Shown: positions 62,999 through 64,000 of the stretch, piece by piece
Position numbering within the stretch: position 1 is the first letter of the stretch
How the letters are laid out: every line of letters begins with the position of its first letter
Origin: Aphelocoma coerulescens
Taxonomy: Eukaryota > Chordata > Aves > Passeriformes > Corvidae
Reading direction: 5' to 3'
DNA length: 64,000 bases
Assembly (NCBI RefSeq): GCF_041296385.1
Contig: NC_091017.1
Coordinates: 15,618,001-15,682,000, forward strand
Made by a program: the position numbers and the translations under genes
The notes under the pieces: model-generated
What the model was told of the DNA's origin: nothing
The model's database searches: none
What the model saw: the letters and a program-made list of their open reading frames with translations, nothing else

Positions 62999-64000
62999 TT
63001 AATCACAGAATTATTTATCATGCTATCATAATGAAAAACCACATATGTAATCGTGGTGCATGTTACAAGGGAATCAGTGTGTGCGTATATATATATTTCT
63101 TTTTATTTTTCATTAAAGGTATTTCTAAGCTGCCTAATGCATTAAAAAATATGGTAATGAAAATGCCTGCCCAAAAAAAAATTTGGGTGTATGATCTATC
63201 CATGATTTTATTTCTTTCTAGGAAAGAAACTTCTTTAATTTTCTGACTGAGAAAGAAAAGAGTGTCTGTTGAATTACTTGTTTAAAATCATTGGGCAGTC
63301 TATGTTGCTTTGTTTGGATATGAAGTTCTGAAGAGGGATGCTTAGCTGTTGAAATACAGAGATACATTTTACAAATCCAAGGCACATACTGGGAAACTAT
63401 AAGTGTACACCTTATGAAGTATATTTGGGTCAAACATTATTAATGAGAAATGTTAATGTTGTAGTCGCCCCATTTTTGGTGTTAGTATGCTGAGTTTTGG
63501 CACCCAAGTATTTGAACTAACTTTCCACTACATTGTATATTTCTGAGGGGTTTTTTGTTTGTTTTAAATGGATACCAGACACAGACATGGCATTTGAAAT
63601 TCTTAATCACACTTAAAATTACTCTTAAGTTACCTTTGGTGCCACAAAAGCTAAAGCACCGTTTAAGGAATTGTTATTTTTCTTGTTCTATAAGTGGAGT
63701 TTTGGAGTATGTTGTATTTACAAATGCATTAATTCAAAGCAGTGTAATTCAAATGCAGTTTTTCTTCAGAAACTGTCAGCCAGAGTTTCGGTGAAATATG
63801 AGGGGAACATGCTGTCGTGTTTCATGTTGAGGTACAAAAGTGATTCTCTGTAGATCAAGTGTTTTAAACAAATTGCTCATCCTTTAAATCAAATGGTGGG
63901 GAATCCCTGCCAAATGCATAAGAAAATTAGGGATTTTCATGTCTCGTTGAAGAAGGGAGGGGACCTGCAATCGTCAGGTGATGTCAGTAAATTAATGGTG
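62999..64000 (+). other. WDFY3 intron 6, to the end of the window
   Basis: AT-rich, with a short (TA)n at about 63086-63096. No following WDFY3 exon was found before the end of the window, so the intron exceeds 1.4 kb. Confidence 0.6.

Noticed and set aside
1..64000. Bacterial or phage systems, CRISPR arrays, operons, rRNA or functional tRNA genes
   Set aside because: The sequence is an animal nuclear genome with spliced exons. The only tRNA-like sequence is the degraded SINE head at about 52572-52632.

Overview
The window is vertebrate nuclear DNA, most likely from a bird and probably a passerine. The only protein-coding gene I can support is the 5' end of the coding region of WDFY3 (ALFY, the autophagy-linked FYVE/BEACH/WD40 scaffold), on the + strand. 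Its first six coding exons are all present with consensus GT-AG borders and consistent phases. They encode residues 1 to 318 plus two bases of codon 319 of a protein of about 3,500 residues; the rest lies beyond position 64000. The avian assignment rests on the repeats: CR1 LINE pieces in both orientations, two solo LTRs of one avian ERVL-type family, and a SINE with a tRNA-Ile-like head and a CR1-like tail, a structure I know from passerines (TguSINE1). There are no L1 or Alu elements.

Layout. Bases 1-42717 contain no convincing coding exon and are probably 5' non-coding/intronic sequence of WDFY3 or its upstream flank. They hold a minus-strand solo LTR with a target-site duplication (102-695), a minus-strand CR1 piece (about 16496-16830), a plus-strand CR1 piece (about 17597-17860), a 140-bp CpG-rich island with a 10-bp hairpin (29686-29824), and a CR1 inserted into another CR1 (31545-32560). 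Bases 42718-62558 carry the six WDFY3 coding exons. The introns are 6653, 7615, 1038, 1100 and 2448 bp, and a sixth runs past the end. Intron 1 holds a plus-strand solo LTR with a perfect 5-bp duplication (43899-44461), intron 2 the tRNA-Ile/CR1 SINE (52510-52632), and intron 6 a CR1 3' end (about 62906-62998).

I found no new biological system. The findings of most interest are the sequence-level reconstructions: the nested CR1, the two LTRs with their duplications, the SINE as a lineage marker, and the isolated CpG-rich hairpin block as a possible alternative promoter or exon. Many short open reading frames occur throughout the window; outside the exons they show no recognisable domain and I treat them as chance. 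Family assignments were made by eye and from memory, without alignment or database search.
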